In this document: positions 1-8,906 of the stretch, one piece after another
Numbering within the stretch: the stretch's first letter is position 1
How the letters are laid out: each line of letters opens with the position of its first letter
Assembly: GCA_964522015.1 (NCBI GenBank)
Contig: CAZFST010000005.1
Coordinates: forward strand, 79,270 to 143,269
From: QQWI01 sp964522015
Lineage (GTDB): Bacteria > Bacillota > Clostridia > Peptostreptococcales > Acidaminobacteraceae
Reading direction: 5' to 3'
DNA: 64,000 nt
Program-made: the position numbers and the translations under genes
Notes under the pieces: model-generated
Seen by the model: the letters and a program-made list of their open reading frames with translations, nothing else
The model's database searches: none
What the model was told of the DNA's origin: nothing

Positions 1-193
1 ATAATTTAAAATCAGCAATTGTGGTCTCAACAGTAGCCAAATCCACCTTTTGTGACATTTGAACTTGTATAATAGTACCACCACTAAAGTCAATACCTAA
101 GTTTAAGCCAAACATTAAAAACATACCAAGGCCAATAGCCATGATGACCAGCGATATGCCATAATTGAGTTTACTGTATTTAATAAAGTTCAT
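1..193 (-). CDS. secF: Protein translocase subunit SecF (N-terminal part)
   Basis: This is the first 64 codons of SecF, cut by the window edge. The translation starts MNFIKYSKLNYG, enters a hydrophobic first membrane segment, and then shows GIDFSGGTIIQVQ, the conserved start of the periplasmic/extracytoplasmic domain of SecF. SecF works with SecD in the membrane to aid Sec-dependent export using the ion gradient. It lies 12 bases downstream of secD on the same strand, with an AGGAGGTGA ribosome-binding site just before the ATG, so the two are one transcription unit. The rest of the gene is outside the window. Confidence 0.93.
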   Translation of the reverse strand, partial: MNFIKYSKLNYGISLVIMAIGLGMFLMFGLNLGIDFSGGTIIQVQMSQKVDLATVETTIADFKL

Positions 194-205
194 GGGTATC
201 ACCTC

Positions 206-1516
206 CTAGGCACCATAGAATTTTCTGTTAGTTAAGAATTTAGAGTGTGAAAGCTGGTCGAGTATAATACGGGTGACGATAATCGCTGTAAACATACTGA
301 TTAGAATTCCTAGCATCAGCGTGATTGCAAAACCTTTAATTGGACCTTCACCAAAATTGAAAAGTACAACCGCTGCAATCAGGGTGGTGACATTGGAGTC
401 AATGATGGTGAGCATGGCTTTAGAATAACCATGGACAAGTGAAGCTTTAAGGGTTTTGCCCTCTCTAAGCTCTTCTTTCATACGTTCAAAGATGATAACA
501 TTGGCATCTACCGCCATACCCAGTGTTAAAACGATACCCGCGATACCTGGTAAAGTCAATGTTGCATTTAGACCAACCATAAACATCAAAATCAAAACGC
601 TGTATAGTGCCAAAGAAATACTGGCAATTAAACCTGGTAAACGATAGTACCCAACCATAAAGATGACCACTAATGCAAAACCAACTGCTGCTGCTACCAT
701 ACTTGATGCTAAGGCAGTACGGCCTAAAGTTGCGCCAATTGCCGATGTTTGAACTTCTTTTAAGGTTGCTGGTAAAGCACCACCACGGATTAAAAGAGCA
801 AGGTTCTGTGCTTCTTCTGATGTAAATGACCCTGTGATAATGCAGCTACCATCACTGATGATAACAGGGACACCAGGGGCTGAAATCACCTTTTTATCTA
901 AAAGAATAGCTACTTGACCATTCTTTTGGCCCGTTAGACCATTGGTAAAGTTAATAGATTGTGATGTGACTTCTTTGAAAATACCAGCGCCTTCAGGATT
1001 CAATGTCATGCTGACAGAGGGTTGATTGTACTGATCTGCAACCGCTTTGGCATCCTTGACAAGCTTACCTGAGAATACAATTGTCATTTTTGTTTCATCA
1101 AACATTTCGCCTTCCATGGTGCCTTGGCCATCTTTTACTTGTGCAAATTCTAAAAGTGCCGTTGTACCAATTACTCGAAGAGCGTCCTGTGCATTTTTTA
1201 CCCCTGGTAGTTCAACACGGATGCGCTGCTTACCTTCAATATAAACATTTGGCTCTGATAATCCAAGAGCGTTAATCCGTTGAGATAAAATAGTCCGCGT
1301 TTGTTCCATCAAAAGCTTTAATTCATCACCTGTTTGATCTGATTCAACTTCATAAACAACCACAACGCCGCCTTCAATATCAAGGCCTAACTTCAACGTT
1401 GACACCACAGAATCCACTTGAATTCCACCAACGTGAATCCCTACGCCTGTCCAAACAGAGAGTGCTACGATGGTCAAAAATAGTACGCTTAAAATCGTAA
1501 TTTGCTTACCCGTCAT
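206..1516 (-). CDS. secD: Protein translocase subunit SecD
   Basis: SecD, 436 residues, a usual length for Firmicutes. It has an N-terminal membrane helix (residues about 6-26), the family motif LGLDIEGGVVVVYEV (about 43-57), a large extracytoplasmic domain, and a C-terminal RND-type membrane domain with the motif GMAVDANVIIFERMKEEL (about 334-351). With SecF it forms the accessory complex that pulls exported proteins through SecYEG. The start ATG follows AGGTGA at 8 bases. Its neighbours secF (downstream) and yajC (upstream, 3.7 kb) are the usual Sec accessory set, here interrupted by the SCIFF peptide genes and a gamma-carbonic-anhydrase-like gene, an arrangement commonly seen in Clostridia. 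Confidence 0.97.
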   Translation of the reverse strand: MTGKQITILSVLFLTIVALSVWTGVGIHVGGIQVDSVVSTLKLGLDIEGGVVVVYEVESDQTGDELKLLMEQTRTILSQRINALGLSEPNVYIEGKQRIRVELPGVKNAQDALRVIGTTALLEFAQVKDGQGTMEGEMFDETKMTIVFSGKLVKDAKAVADQYNQPSVSMTLNPEGAGIFKEVTSQSINFTNGLTGQKNGQVAILLDKKVISAPGVPVIISDGSCIITGSFTSEEAQNLALLIRGGALPATLKEVQTSAIGATLGRTALASSMVAAAVGFALVVIFMVGYYRLPGLIASISLALYSVLILMFMVGLNATLTLPGIAGIVLTLGMAVDANVIIFERMKEELREGKTLKASLVHGYSKAMLTIIDSNVTTLIAAVVLFNFGEGPIKGFAITLMLGILISMFTAIIVTRIILDQLSHSKFLTNRKFYGA

Positions 1517-1533
1517 TAGTTCACCTACTCATC

Positions 1534-2031
1534 CTAGATATAGTTTTTTGACAATGAGACATATTTTTTTGCAGATTGTTGCAATGATAGTATTTCTTCT
1601 GAGGTTAAGTCACGGACCACCTTAGCAGGGGAACCAATGGCCATAGAGCCCGCTGGAATCACTTTACCCGGTGGCACCAAAGCACCTGCCCCAATAATCA
1701 CGTCATCTTCAATGACAGCACCATCAAGAACAATGGCACCCATACCAATTAGAACATTATTGCCAATGGTGCAGGCGTGAATAATGGCGCCGTGACCAAC
1801 GGTAACACCTTCTCCAATATGGCACTTAAAACCATCGGCAACATGTACCACCACAAGATCTTGGATATTGGTTTGACGGCCTATATGGATTGAATTAACA
1901 TCTCCTCTTAGAACGGCGCCAAACCAAATATTTACGTCTTCTTCTAGTACCACATTACCAATGACCATTGCATTTGATGCGATAAAGCAGGTGTCATGAA
2001 CCTTGGGCGTTACACCTAAATATGGTAGCAT
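1534..2031 (-). CDS. Gamma-carbonic-anhydrase-like hexapeptide-repeat protein
   Basis: A 165-residue left-handed beta-helix protein of the YrdA/PaaY/gamma-carbonic anhydrase group. Imperfect hexapeptide repeats run from about residue 10 to 130 (for example VIGNVVLEEDVNIWFGAVLRGD and the GVTVGHGAIIHACTIGNNVLIGMGA stretch). His residues in the positions that bind zinc in this family are visible (HVADG, GHGAIIHAC). Members are trimers that bind a metal; some are carbonic anhydrases, many have no proven activity, so the exact reaction is not settled. The gene starts 2 bases after the SCIFF maturase stop and ends 17 bases before secD, so it is co-transcribed. Confidence 0.85.
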   Translation of the reverse strand: MLPYLGVTPKVHDTCFIASNAMVIGNVVLEEDVNIWFGAVLRGDVNSIHIGRQTNIQDLVVVHVADGFKCHIGEGVTVGHGAIIHACTIGNNVLIGMGAIVLDGAVIEDDVIIGAGALVPPGKVIPAGSMAIGSPAKVVRDLTSEEILSLQQSAKKYVSLSKNYI

Positions 2032-2033
2032 GA

Positions 2034-3389
2034 TTACCCCCTAGTGACTTTTTCAGCCTGTAAGAATATCGCATTTTCAATTCGTTTCTTTTCAATTTCA
2101 CAACCGATGGCATAAGGCTCAAATAAATTGCCATTAAAATTGAATGCATTGGCATGACAACCGCCGCTGCAGTAATACTTTGCCCAGCAAGTTTTACAAG
2201 CTTCTTTATTTTCAACATGTGCACATTGAAAATCAGCCGTCAAACTTTGGTCAAATGTACCCTCAAGTATATTGCCGATTCTAAAATCCGTATTGCCCAC
2301 AAACTGATGACAAGGGTAAATATCCCCCTCTGGCGTAATGGCCAAATACTCAGAACCCGCACCGCAACCAGAGACCCGTTTAATCAAGCAAGGACCTTGA
2401 TTAAAGTCAATGGTAAAGTGGAAGAAACGGAATGCTTTTGGTGATCCTAGGCGATCCACCATTTCCTTTGAAAGTCGGTTATAAGCTTCAAAAATTGCAG
2501 GTAGATCTTCCTCTCTAATACTGAAATTATCGAGGGGATCACCGACAACTGGCTCAACCGATGTTTCTTTAAAACCAAGGTCTGCTAAATGGACAACGTC
2601 TTGATCAAAGTCTAAATTATGTCTTGTGAAAGTACCGCGGACATAATAGGACTTGCCACCACGGCCATCGATTAACTTTTTAAATTTCGGAACAATGACT
2701 TCGTACGTGCCTTTGCCGTTAATGGTAGGGCGCATGGCGTCGTTAATCTCTTTACGTCCATCAAGACTCAAAACCACATTATAAAAATTCTCATTAATGT
2801 AAGCGATTTTTTCATCGTCTAATAGAGTACCGTTTGTGGTTAGTGTAAAACGTATCACCTTATTATGAAGCTTTTCAAGGGTACGGCCATAATCAACTAG
2901 TTCTTTGCAAACATCCCAGTTCATTAGGGGCTCGCCACCAAATAAATCCACTTCAAGTTGTCGTCGGTTTCCTGACTTTGAAACCACAAAATCCAAGGCC
3001 CGTTTACCAACTTCTAAAGGCATCAACAAGCGATCCCCTTCAAAATTGCCTTGAGCAGCAAAACAATATTCACAGCGAATATTGCAATCGTGTGCAACAT
3101 GTAAGCAAAGTGCCTTTACAACCGGTTCACGGTGTAAAAACTTATCTGAGCTGACATAGGTATTTTCAGCTTCTAAACTACCTTGTGTGATCAGGGTATT
3201 GATTTCTGCAAGTGCTTCGATTACCACGGCTTCAGTAAAAGTCACAGCATGCTTTGCAATTAAATCGGTTTCTGAGAGTTGATTTTTGTCTTCCAGTAAG
3301 GCATAGACCACATCGTCTACACTATGAACAGCGCCGCTGTTCACATCTAGAACAAAGTTCCAACCATCTCTTTTGAATTGATGTATCAT
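2034..3389 (-). CDS. scfB: Radical SAM thioether maturase of the SCIFF peptide
   Basis: A 451-residue radical SAM enzyme. The N-terminal part (1-90) is a RiPP-recognition-like region; the radical SAM cluster motif CNIRCEYC is at about residues 101-108; a C-terminal SPASM/twitch region carries further cysteines (CLIKRVSGCGAGS, CHQF, CAHVENKEACKTCWAKYYCSGGCH). This arrangement is that of the enzyme that makes a Cys-Thr thioether bond in the SCIFF peptide encoded just upstream. Known family members bind one SAM-cleaving and two auxiliary [4Fe-4S] clusters. The start ATG has AGAAGGAG 6 bases upstream. A strong terminator stands between this gene and the precursor gene, so maturase expression probably depends on partial read-through or a weak own promoter. 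Confidence 0.93.
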   Translation of the reverse strand: MIHQFKRDGWNFVLDVNSGAVHSVDDVVYALLEDKNQLSETDLIAKHAVTFTEAVVIEALAEINTLITQGSLEAENTYVSSDKFLHREPVVKALCLHVAHDCNIRCEYCFAAQGNFEGDRLLMPLEVGKRALDFVVSKSGNRRQLEVDLFGGEPLMNWDVCKELVDYGRTLEKLHNKVIRFTLTTNGTLLDDEKIAYINENFYNVVLSLDGRKEINDAMRPTINGKGTYEVIVPKFKKLIDGRGGKSYYVRGTFTRHNLDFDQDVVHLADLGFKETSVEPVVGDPLDNFSIREEDLPAIFEAYNRLSKEMVDRLGSPKAFRFFHFTIDFNQGPCLIKRVSGCGAGSEYLAITPEGDIYPCHQFVGNTDFRIGNILEGTFDQSLTADFQCAHVENKEACKTCWAKYYCSGGCHANAFNFNGNLFEPYAIGCEIEKKRIENAIFLQAEKVTRG

Positions 3390-3471
3390 CTAAAACTCCT
3401 TCTATTATCAGCGTCAAGTTTCTCTGTATATTAGCATCACTAAAATTAAAGACTTGACGGGACTTTCATAT

Positions 3472-3497
3472 AAAAAAGCAGCTTTCGCTGCTTTTTT
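3472..3497 (-). terminator. Terminator between SCIFF precursor and its maturase
   Basis: Stem AAAAAAGCAGC / GCTGCTTTTTT with a GAAA tetraloop, read on the minus strand, ending in a run of U directly at the stop codon of the SCIFF precursor gene. It would stop most transcripts after the small peptide gene and let a fraction continue into the maturase, giving more precursor than enzyme. Confidence 0.85.
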
Positions 3498-3633
3498 ATT
3501 TCTCGCACTCTTGGTTCGCAACGGTGCACGATGTTTTACATGCAGACTGACATGATGTCTGGCATTCGCCGCAACCGATTTTAGAAAGATCCTCTTTCAA
3601 GTTGCCCGAAGTCAATGTTTGAATGTGTTTCAT
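3496..3633 (-). CDS. scfA: SCIFF ribosomal peptide precursor (six Cys in forty-five)
   Basis: A 45-residue peptide beginning MKHIQTLTSGNLK, with six cysteines at positions 21, 24, 28, 32, 36 and 43, the signature of the SCIFF family found across Clostridia. The adjacent radical SAM enzyme installs a thioether between a cysteine and a threonine; the Cys32 and Thr37 pair described for the Clostridium thermocellum homologue (from memory) is present here. The biological role of mature SCIFF is not known. I chose the ATG at 3633 because AGGAGGT lies 7 bases before it and because the family always starts MKHI; a longer in-frame start upstream lacks these. It lies between yajC and the maturase. Confidence 0.95.
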   Translation of the reverse strand: MKHIQTLTSGNLKEDLSKIGCGECQTSCQSACKTSCTVANQECEK

Positions 3634-3696
3634 GTCGATACCTCCTATGTTTTTTTTGAAAGCAAACTCTATGTTGTGCGGTTTCCCGCTTAACAC

Positions 3697-3960
3697 CTAT
3701 TTTTTTGAAACAGTGCCTACTGCCCATTTCTTAATCACGAGAATTTCTTGGTTTTGACCAACGCGGATGTGAAGCTCGTCATCCTTAACCACTGATACTT
3801 TACCGACAATACCACCGATTGTGATGATTTCATCCCCAATCACTAAGCTGTTGCGAAGATTATTTAACTCTTGTTGTTTTTTCTTTTGTGGTCTTACCAA
3901 GAAAAACCAAGCACCACCGATCATCGCTGCATAAATCAAAATTATGGTATACTGATTCAT
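3697..3960 (-). CDS. yajC: Preprotein translocase subunit YajC
   Basis: An 87-residue single-pass membrane protein: helix at residues about 3-22 (IILIYAAMIGGAWFFLV), then RPQKKKQQELNNLRNSL, then a small SH3-like beta domain (GDEIITIGGIVGKVSVV). This is the YajC family, an accessory to SecDF in protein export. The gene follows tgt and precedes the SCIFF precursor. The start has GAGGCAAACGA upstream, with a GGAGG core. Length and sequence are normal for the family. Confidence 0.95.
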   Translation of the reverse strand: MNQYTIILIYAAMIGGAWFFLVRPQKKKQQELNNLRNSLVIGDEIITIGGIVGKVSVVKDDELHIRVGQNQEILVIKKWAVGTVSKK

Positions 3961-4028
3961 TCGTTTGCCTCCTCGAGTTAAGTTAAATACGCATCCTCTA
4001 TCATTCTACTAAAAAACCACGCATCTGA

Positions 4029-5147
4029 CTATGATTCGTAACCATATTTTTTGAAAAATTCATTTTTGTAATCCAAAAACCGGTCTTCCATTATAGATTC
4101 TCTTATTTTTGTCATTAATTCTAACAAGAAATACAAATTATGAATGGTAAAGAGTCTAGCCGACAAGATTTCATTTTCTTTATAGAGGTGTCTCAAATAA
4201 GCCTTCGTGTAATTTTTGCAGGTATAACAGCCGCAATTTTCATCAAGGGATGAAAAATCCTTCTGATATCTGGCTTGCTTAATGGTGACTGGACCTACAG
4301 ATGTCATGGCCGTTCCCATTCTCGCTGTTCGGGTTGGCAAGACACAGTCAAACATGTCAACACCCCGAAGAACCCCTTCAAATAAAGCATCTGGGCTACC
4401 GACGCCCATCAAATAGCGAGGCTTATTAACTGGCAATAAGGGGGCTGTATAGTCTAGCACTTCATACATCAAGTGCTTTGGCTCCCCAACGCTTAAACCA
4501 CCAATGGCATACCCTGGAAAATCAAGTGCAATGAGCTCTGCAGCACTTTGTTCTCTTAAATCTTGGTACATACCACCCTGAACAATGCCAAATAAAGCTT
4601 GTTTATCAGTGTTCCAATGGGCTTCTTTGCAACGGGCTGCCCATCTAGTGGTCCGTTCAAGGGATGCCTTAACGTAAGCATGATCTGCAGGGTATGGGGC
4701 ACACTCATCAAAAGCCATCATGATATCAGAACCAAGGGCCGTTTGAATTTCCACCGCTTTTTCTGGTGAAAGAAAGTGCTTTGAACCATCTACATGGGAC
4801 TGAAAGTGAACCCCTTCTTCTTTAATGGTTCTAAAATCACCTAAGCTAAAGACCTGAAAACCACCACTATCGGTTAAAATCGGCTTATCCCAGTTCATAA
4901 ACTTATGGAGGCCACCAGCTTCTTTAATCAAGTCATGGCCTGGTCGTAAATATAAATGGTAAGTATTACTTAAAATGATTTGAGCACCTAAGTCCTTAAC
5001 CTCTTCTGGGGTCATGGCCTTAACAGTGGCTTTTGTGCCAACAGGCATAAAAATCGGGGTTTCAATCACACCGTGTGGGGTGGTTACCCGGCCCAGTCTC
5101 GCACCAGATTGTTTGCAAGTTTTAATCAACTCATATTGTATTGCCAT
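4029..5147 (-). CDS. tgt: Queuine tRNA-ribosyltransferase (TGT)
   Basis: A 372-residue tRNA-guanine transglycosylase. It swaps guanine 34 for the queuosine precursor preQ1 in tRNAs with GUN anticodons (Asp, Asn, His, Tyr). Visible motifs: SNTYHLYLRPG and DSGGFQVFSLG near residues 58-105, the catalytic-region MAFDECAPYP, GGLSVGEPK, and the zinc site CGCYTC with a downstream His in FTIHNLYF near residues 308-345. It is next to queA, which adds the epoxycyclopentane part of queuosine after TGT acts, so the two form a queuosine operon segment with yajC downstream. Confidence 0.97.
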   Translation of the reverse strand: MAIQYELIKTCKQSGARLGRVTTPHGVIETPIFMPVGTKATVKAMTPEEVKDLGAQIILSNTYHLYLRPGHDLIKEAGGLHKFMNWDKPILTDSGGFQVFSLGDFRTIKEEGVHFQSHVDGSKHFLSPEKAVEIQTALGSDIMMAFDECAPYPADHAYVKASLERTTRWAARCKEAHWNTDKQALFGIVQGGMYQDLREQSAAELIALDFPGYAIGGLSVGEPKHLMYEVLDYTAPLLPVNKPRYLMGVGSPDALFEGVLRGVDMFDCVLPTRTARMGTAMTSVGPVTIKQARYQKDFSSLDENCGCYTCKNYTKAYLRHLYKENEILSARLFTIHNLYFLLELMTKIRESIMEDRFLDYKNEFFKKYGYES

Positions 5148-5212
5148 GGTTTCTCCTTTTTCTTACAGGATTACTTTGTTCACATGGGTTCACTGCAGTT
5201 CACATGGAATCC

Positions 5213-6244
5213 TTACTCAATTAACATTGCATCTCCAAAGCTAAAAAATCTGTATTTCTGTGCCACTGCCACTTCATAGGCCTCCATAATCCGTTCTTGA
5301 CTATAAAAAGCGCTAATGAGCATCAATAGTGTTGATTCTGGCAGGTGAAAATTAGTGACCAGAGCATCAATGGCTTTAAATGTATAACCAGGATAGATAA
5401 AAATATCCGTCCAACCACTGGCTTCGACTATTTCACCATGGTGGGTTGCGATGGTCTCAAGGGTTCTGGTGCTGGTAGTGCCCACGGCCACTATGCGCCC
5501 CCCCTTTGCTTTAACGGTGCGAATCAGAGCTGCATTTTCTGAGTCCAATTGGTACCACTCCGCATGCATGTGGTGTTCTAAAACATTTTCCACTTTTACT
5601 GGTCTGAAGGTGCCTAAACCCACATGGAGGGTGACATATGCGATGGTAACACCCTTTTGTTGAAACTTTTCAAGGAGTTCTGCAGTAAAGTGCAGACCCG
5701 CTGTGGGTGCCGCAGCAGATCCCAGCTCCCGATTAAAGACCGTTTGATAGCGTTCTTGATCTTCTAAACGCTCTGTGATATAAGGTGGCAGCGGCATGGT
5801 GCCCAACTGATCGAGTACAGTCTCAAATAGACCCTCGTAAGTAAAACGAATAAGCCTTGTTCCCTCATCAGCATGGTCCATAATCTCACCCATCAATTGC
5901 CCTTCACCAAAGGTGAAATGGGTACCGATCTTTGCTTTTTTCCCAGGCTTGACCATGCACTGCCAAATATCATTCCCCCTGTTTTCAAGGAGTAAAAATT
6001 CAACTAAAGCCCCAGTGTCCTTTGTGCCAAACAATCGAGCTGGTAAAACCCGAGTATTGTTCAGAACTAGGCAATCACCTGGGTTTAAGTGATCGTAAAG
6101 GGATGAAAAATATTGATGAGATATGCTGTTTTCTTTGCGATTTAAGACCATCAACCTTGAACCTGTACGGTCTTCAAGGGGATGCTGTGCAATCAGTTCA
6201 TCTGGTAAATCAAATGAAAAATCACTGGTTTTCAATGTTGTCAC
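5213..6244 (-). CDS. queA: S-adenosylmethionine:tRNA ribosyltransferase-isomerase
   Basis: QueA, 343 residues. It transfers and rearranges the ribose of S-adenosylmethionine onto preQ1-modified tRNA, giving epoxyqueuosine. Family blocks are clear: FDLPDELIAQHPLEDRTGSRL (start), NTRVLPARLFG, GSAAAPTAGLHFT, HVGLGTFRPV and TNFHLPESTLLMLISAF. It precedes tgt by 65 bases in the same direction. The start ATG is preceded by a GATAGGTGAC sequence. Length is normal. Confidence 0.97.
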   Translation of the reverse strand: MTTLKTSDFSFDLPDELIAQHPLEDRTGSRLMVLNRKENSISHQYFSSLYDHLNPGDCLVLNNTRVLPARLFGTKDTGALVEFLLLENRGNDIWQCMVKPGKKAKIGTHFTFGEGQLMGEIMDHADEGTRLIRFTYEGLFETVLDQLGTMPLPPYITERLEDQERYQTVFNRELGSAAAPTAGLHFTAELLEKFQQKGVTIAYVTLHVGLGTFRPVKVENVLEHHMHAEWYQLDSENAALIRTVKAKGGRIVAVGTTSTRTLETIATHHGEIVEASGWTDIFIYPGYTFKAIDALVTNFHLPESTLLMLISAFYSQERIMEAYEVAVAQKYRFFSFGDAMLIE

Positions 6245-6278
6245 CTATCTTTATTATAATTTATGGTAGTCTACTGCA

Positions 6279-7814
6279 CTATTTTAGCATCACACAAGTA
6301 TAGTAGTGTTTCAGGATAGTGTCAAATGTCATGCCCATTTCAGCCATGCGCTTTGCACCATATTGACTCATGCCAACTCCGTGTCCGTAACCTTTACCAA
6401 CAAAACTAAAATCCTTTGATGTGGCCGCCAATTTTACTTGTAAGGCACCATTAGATGCAGTTGCCTGAGGGGTGCTGACAAGGCCTCCTGCCCCCATAAC
6501 CGCTAGGTTGGAGATAGGAATATTTTGTAAGCCATTTGCAGACAGCACCGTTATCTTATCACCTTTTGAGACATTAAACAACTGACTTTTCAAGGTACTA
6601 TAGCCTAATACCTTACGCGCAGCCTCTTTTTCAAGTACAACGCTTTTGTTTGACCCCTTAATTTCCAAGGCCGTCACCCGACCAGTCAAAGCGCTACCTC
6701 GGGACACAACGTCCAGTACTTGGCCAACTGCATAGCCCGATTTTTCAAGTGCGCTGGTTAGCTCAGCCTTGGTGTAACTAATCACCCATTGGTCGTTGGG
6801 CTGCCCCAATGAATAGGGATCAGAAACCCCTCTTAAATAGGGCAAGGCTTGGGTATACACATCTTCGCTATTGGCTGTATAGCCACCGCTGCTGGAATGA
6901 AAAAAGGCCTGAATCAGCTTATCACCATAATAGATGCAAATCCCTGCTGTTTCGTCTATGGCTTGATTAGTCCGAGGATCCTCGTATTTTTTTCCTCTAA
7001 AAACCTGGGACATAATATCATCCCCTAGGTCGTATCCCTTTGATTTAAACCGCCCTAAACTGCTGATGGCATAGGTTCTAGAAGCCACAGCTTGGGCTTT
7101 TAGGGCTTCTTTATGCCAAGAGGCTCCAATTTCTTTTGGTAACACACCATATAAATAAGCTTCAATGGGCAAATGATTCACAGGCAAAATGGTGTTTGTC
7201 CCCGTACCAGCAACAAAAAAGATGCCACTGCGATAAACTTGAGTTGAAATACCGATGTCCCCGGTGACTGCAGTGACAAGGCCGTCTTTAAGGGCCATTA
7301 CAGCGATCAGGCGTTCCCCCTGATAGACACCAACGGCGCTTAAATCTTGAATTGTATTGAGATTCAAACTCTGACTATTCCCTGGAAGGGTTGCCATGGG
7401 GGTCCCCAACATGGCAACCACTCCTGATGGACTGACATAAGGAATTGTCAATTGTTTTTGTAAATCCGTTGCAAGGTCCCAATTGGCCAGTGGCTCCTGG
7501 GACAGAGCATATCGTCCCTTAAGCATCTTAAACTGCAGGGCCCCTGGGGTTTGAAGGGGCACTAAAATCACATGAGGGTTGGCTGTTAATGCCAGGCCCG
7601 ATATTCCGGGAAGGGTCAATGTTTGCAGCTCTTTTGCCCCTACCCCTTCTATCAACCCAATGTTAATCCACTGCTGTGCTTGCGAACCTGCAAGCACCGG
7701 AGTCACCAAAGGAGAGGCCACAGTTTCGGCAAAAACACCACCGAAAAACACCATTTGACTGATTAAGCCCATGAGTATTACGCTAATCAACCATTTGCGA
7801 ACTTGAACCATCAT
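6279..7814 (-). CDS. SpoIID/LytB-domain protein
   Basis: A 511-residue exported protein with an N-terminal signal or anchor (residues about 8-28, WLISVILMGLISQMVFFGG) and a C-terminal SpoIID domain (about 215-505). The domain shows LYGVLPKEIGASWHKEALKAQAVASRTYAI, FFHSSSGGYTANSEDVY and the final VGKGYGHGVGMSQYGAKRMAEMGMTFDTILKHYY. SpoIID proteins are lytic transglycosylases or amidase enhancers acting on peptidoglycan; SpoIID itself functions in engulfment during sporulation. The N-terminal half (about 40-200) is not a standard part of short SpoIID. Presence alone does not prove sporulation. It sits between ruvB and queA, and its stop is 34 bases from queA. Confidence 0.88.
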   Translation of the reverse strand: MMVQVRKWLISVILMGLISQMVFFGGVFAETVASPLVTPVLAGSQAQQWINIGLIEGVGAKELQTLTLPGISGLALTANPHVILVPLQTPGALQFKMLKGRYALSQEPLANWDLATDLQKQLTIPYVSPSGVVAMLGTPMATLPGNSQSLNLNTIQDLSAVGVYQGERLIAVMALKDGLVTAVTGDIGISTQVYRSGIFFVAGTGTNTILPVNHLPIEAYLYGVLPKEIGASWHKEALKAQAVASRTYAISSLGRFKSKGYDLGDDIMSQVFRGKKYEDPRTNQAIDETAGICIYYGDKLIQAFFHSSSGGYTANSEDVYTQALPYLRGVSDPYSLGQPNDQWVISYTKAELTSALEKSGYAVGQVLDVVSRGSALTGRVTALEIKGSNKSVVLEKEAARKVLGYSTLKSQLFNVSKGDKITVLSANGLQNIPISNLAVMGAGGLVSTPQATASNGALQVKLAATSKDFSFVGKGYGHGVGMSQYGAKRMAEMGMTFDTILKHYYTCVMLK

Positions 7815-7815
7815 G

Positions 7816-8898
7816 TTAATCCTCCTCTAAAACCGCCATGCGAAGTTGCTCCGATGGGTTTTCAGACATTGCTTCTTGGGTTTGATCCAGAATATATTTT
7901 TCTTTGAAAACCAACCCCATATGTTCATAAGCCCGGCGTAGCATCACGCGACCCCTTGGGGTACGGGCCAAAAATCCAATTTGCAGCAGGTATGGCTCAT
8001 AAACATCTTCAATGGTCTCTTTTTCTTCACCAGAGCTGGCCGCAAGGGTTTCAACCCCAACAGGGCCTCCATCGAATTTTTCGGCGATGGCTAGTAAGAG
8101 TTTACGATCCACTTCATCGAGTCCAAGAGCGTCTATATCCAGTAAATCCAAAGCTTCTCTGGCAATGCGATCGGTGATGATCCCATCCCCTCTGACCATG
8201 GAGTAATCTCGAACTCGCTTTAAGAGTCTGTTGACAATCCGGGGTGTCCCACGGCTCCGTTTGGCAATTTCACCAGTGGCTTGGTCTTCAATGGCAACCC
8301 CTAGTATTTGGGCTGACCGCTCCACAATGGTGGCCAATTCATCGTTGTTATAAAGGTCTAATTTGCATATGACCCCGAATCTATCCCGCAGTGGAGATGT
8401 CAGCATCCCAGCCCGGGTTGTGGCACCAATTAATGTGAATTTAGGGAGGTCAATCCGAACGCTTCTTGCCGCTGGTCCTTTACCAATCACCACATCCAGA
8501 CAGTAGTCTTCCATGGCGGGGTATAGGACCTCTTCCACCGTGCGGTTAAGCCGATGTATTTCGTCGATAAAGAGGACGTCATTAGGCTGCAGGTTAGATA
8601 GAATGGCGGCTAAATCTCCAGGCCTTTCTATGGCAGGTCCTGAAGTAATCTTCACACTAACCCCCATTTCGTTGGCAATAATTTGAGACAGGGTGGTTTT
8701 ACCAAGGCCTGGGGGGCCATAGAGTAACACATGGTCCAAGGATTCGTTTCTCATCTTGGCCGCATCCATAAAAATGCTGAGTTTTTCTTTTGTTTTGGCT
8801 TGACCGATATAATCGTAAAGCCGCTGGGGCCTAAGGGTTACATCCACTTCTCTATCTTGAACGGCCATATCTGGCGTTACAATTCGTTTAAACTCCAT
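7816..8898 (-). CDS. ruvB: Holliday junction branch migration helicase RuvB
   Basis: RuvB, 360 residues, the AAA+ motor that drives branch migration of Holliday junctions together with RuvA. It starts with the family block LRPQRLYDYIGQ, then Walker A GPPGLGKTT (about 65-73), Walker B LFIDEIHRL, the arginine-finger sequence TRAGMLTSPLRDRFG, and the winged-helix C-terminus ending in PRGRVMLRRAYEHMG. The gene starts 8 bases after ruvA and ends 1 base before the SpoIID-like gene. I saw no LexA box close to ruvAB, although one is clear at the polymerase operon in this window. Confidence 0.98.
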   Translation of the reverse strand: MEFKRIVTPDMAVQDREVDVTLRPQRLYDYIGQAKTKEKLSIFMDAAKMRNESLDHVLLYGPPGLGKTTLSQIIANEMGVSVKITSGPAIERPGDLAAILSNLQPNDVLFIDEIHRLNRTVEEVLYPAMEDYCLDVVIGKGPAARSVRIDLPKFTLIGATTRAGMLTSPLRDRFGVICKLDLYNNDELATIVERSAQILGVAIEDQATGEIAKRSRGTPRIVNRLLKRVRDYSMVRGDGIITDRIAREALDLLDIDALGLDEVDRKLLLAIAEKFDGGPVGVETLAASSGEEKETIEDVYEPYLLQIGFLARTPRGRVMLRRAYEHMGLVFKEKYILDQTQEAMSENPSEQLRMAVLEED

Positions 8899-8906
8899 AG
8901 GCTCCT

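Noticed and set aside
6279..7814. Proof that the organism sporulates
   Set aside because: SpoIID-like domains also occur in non-sporulating bacteria; no other sporulation gene is in the window.
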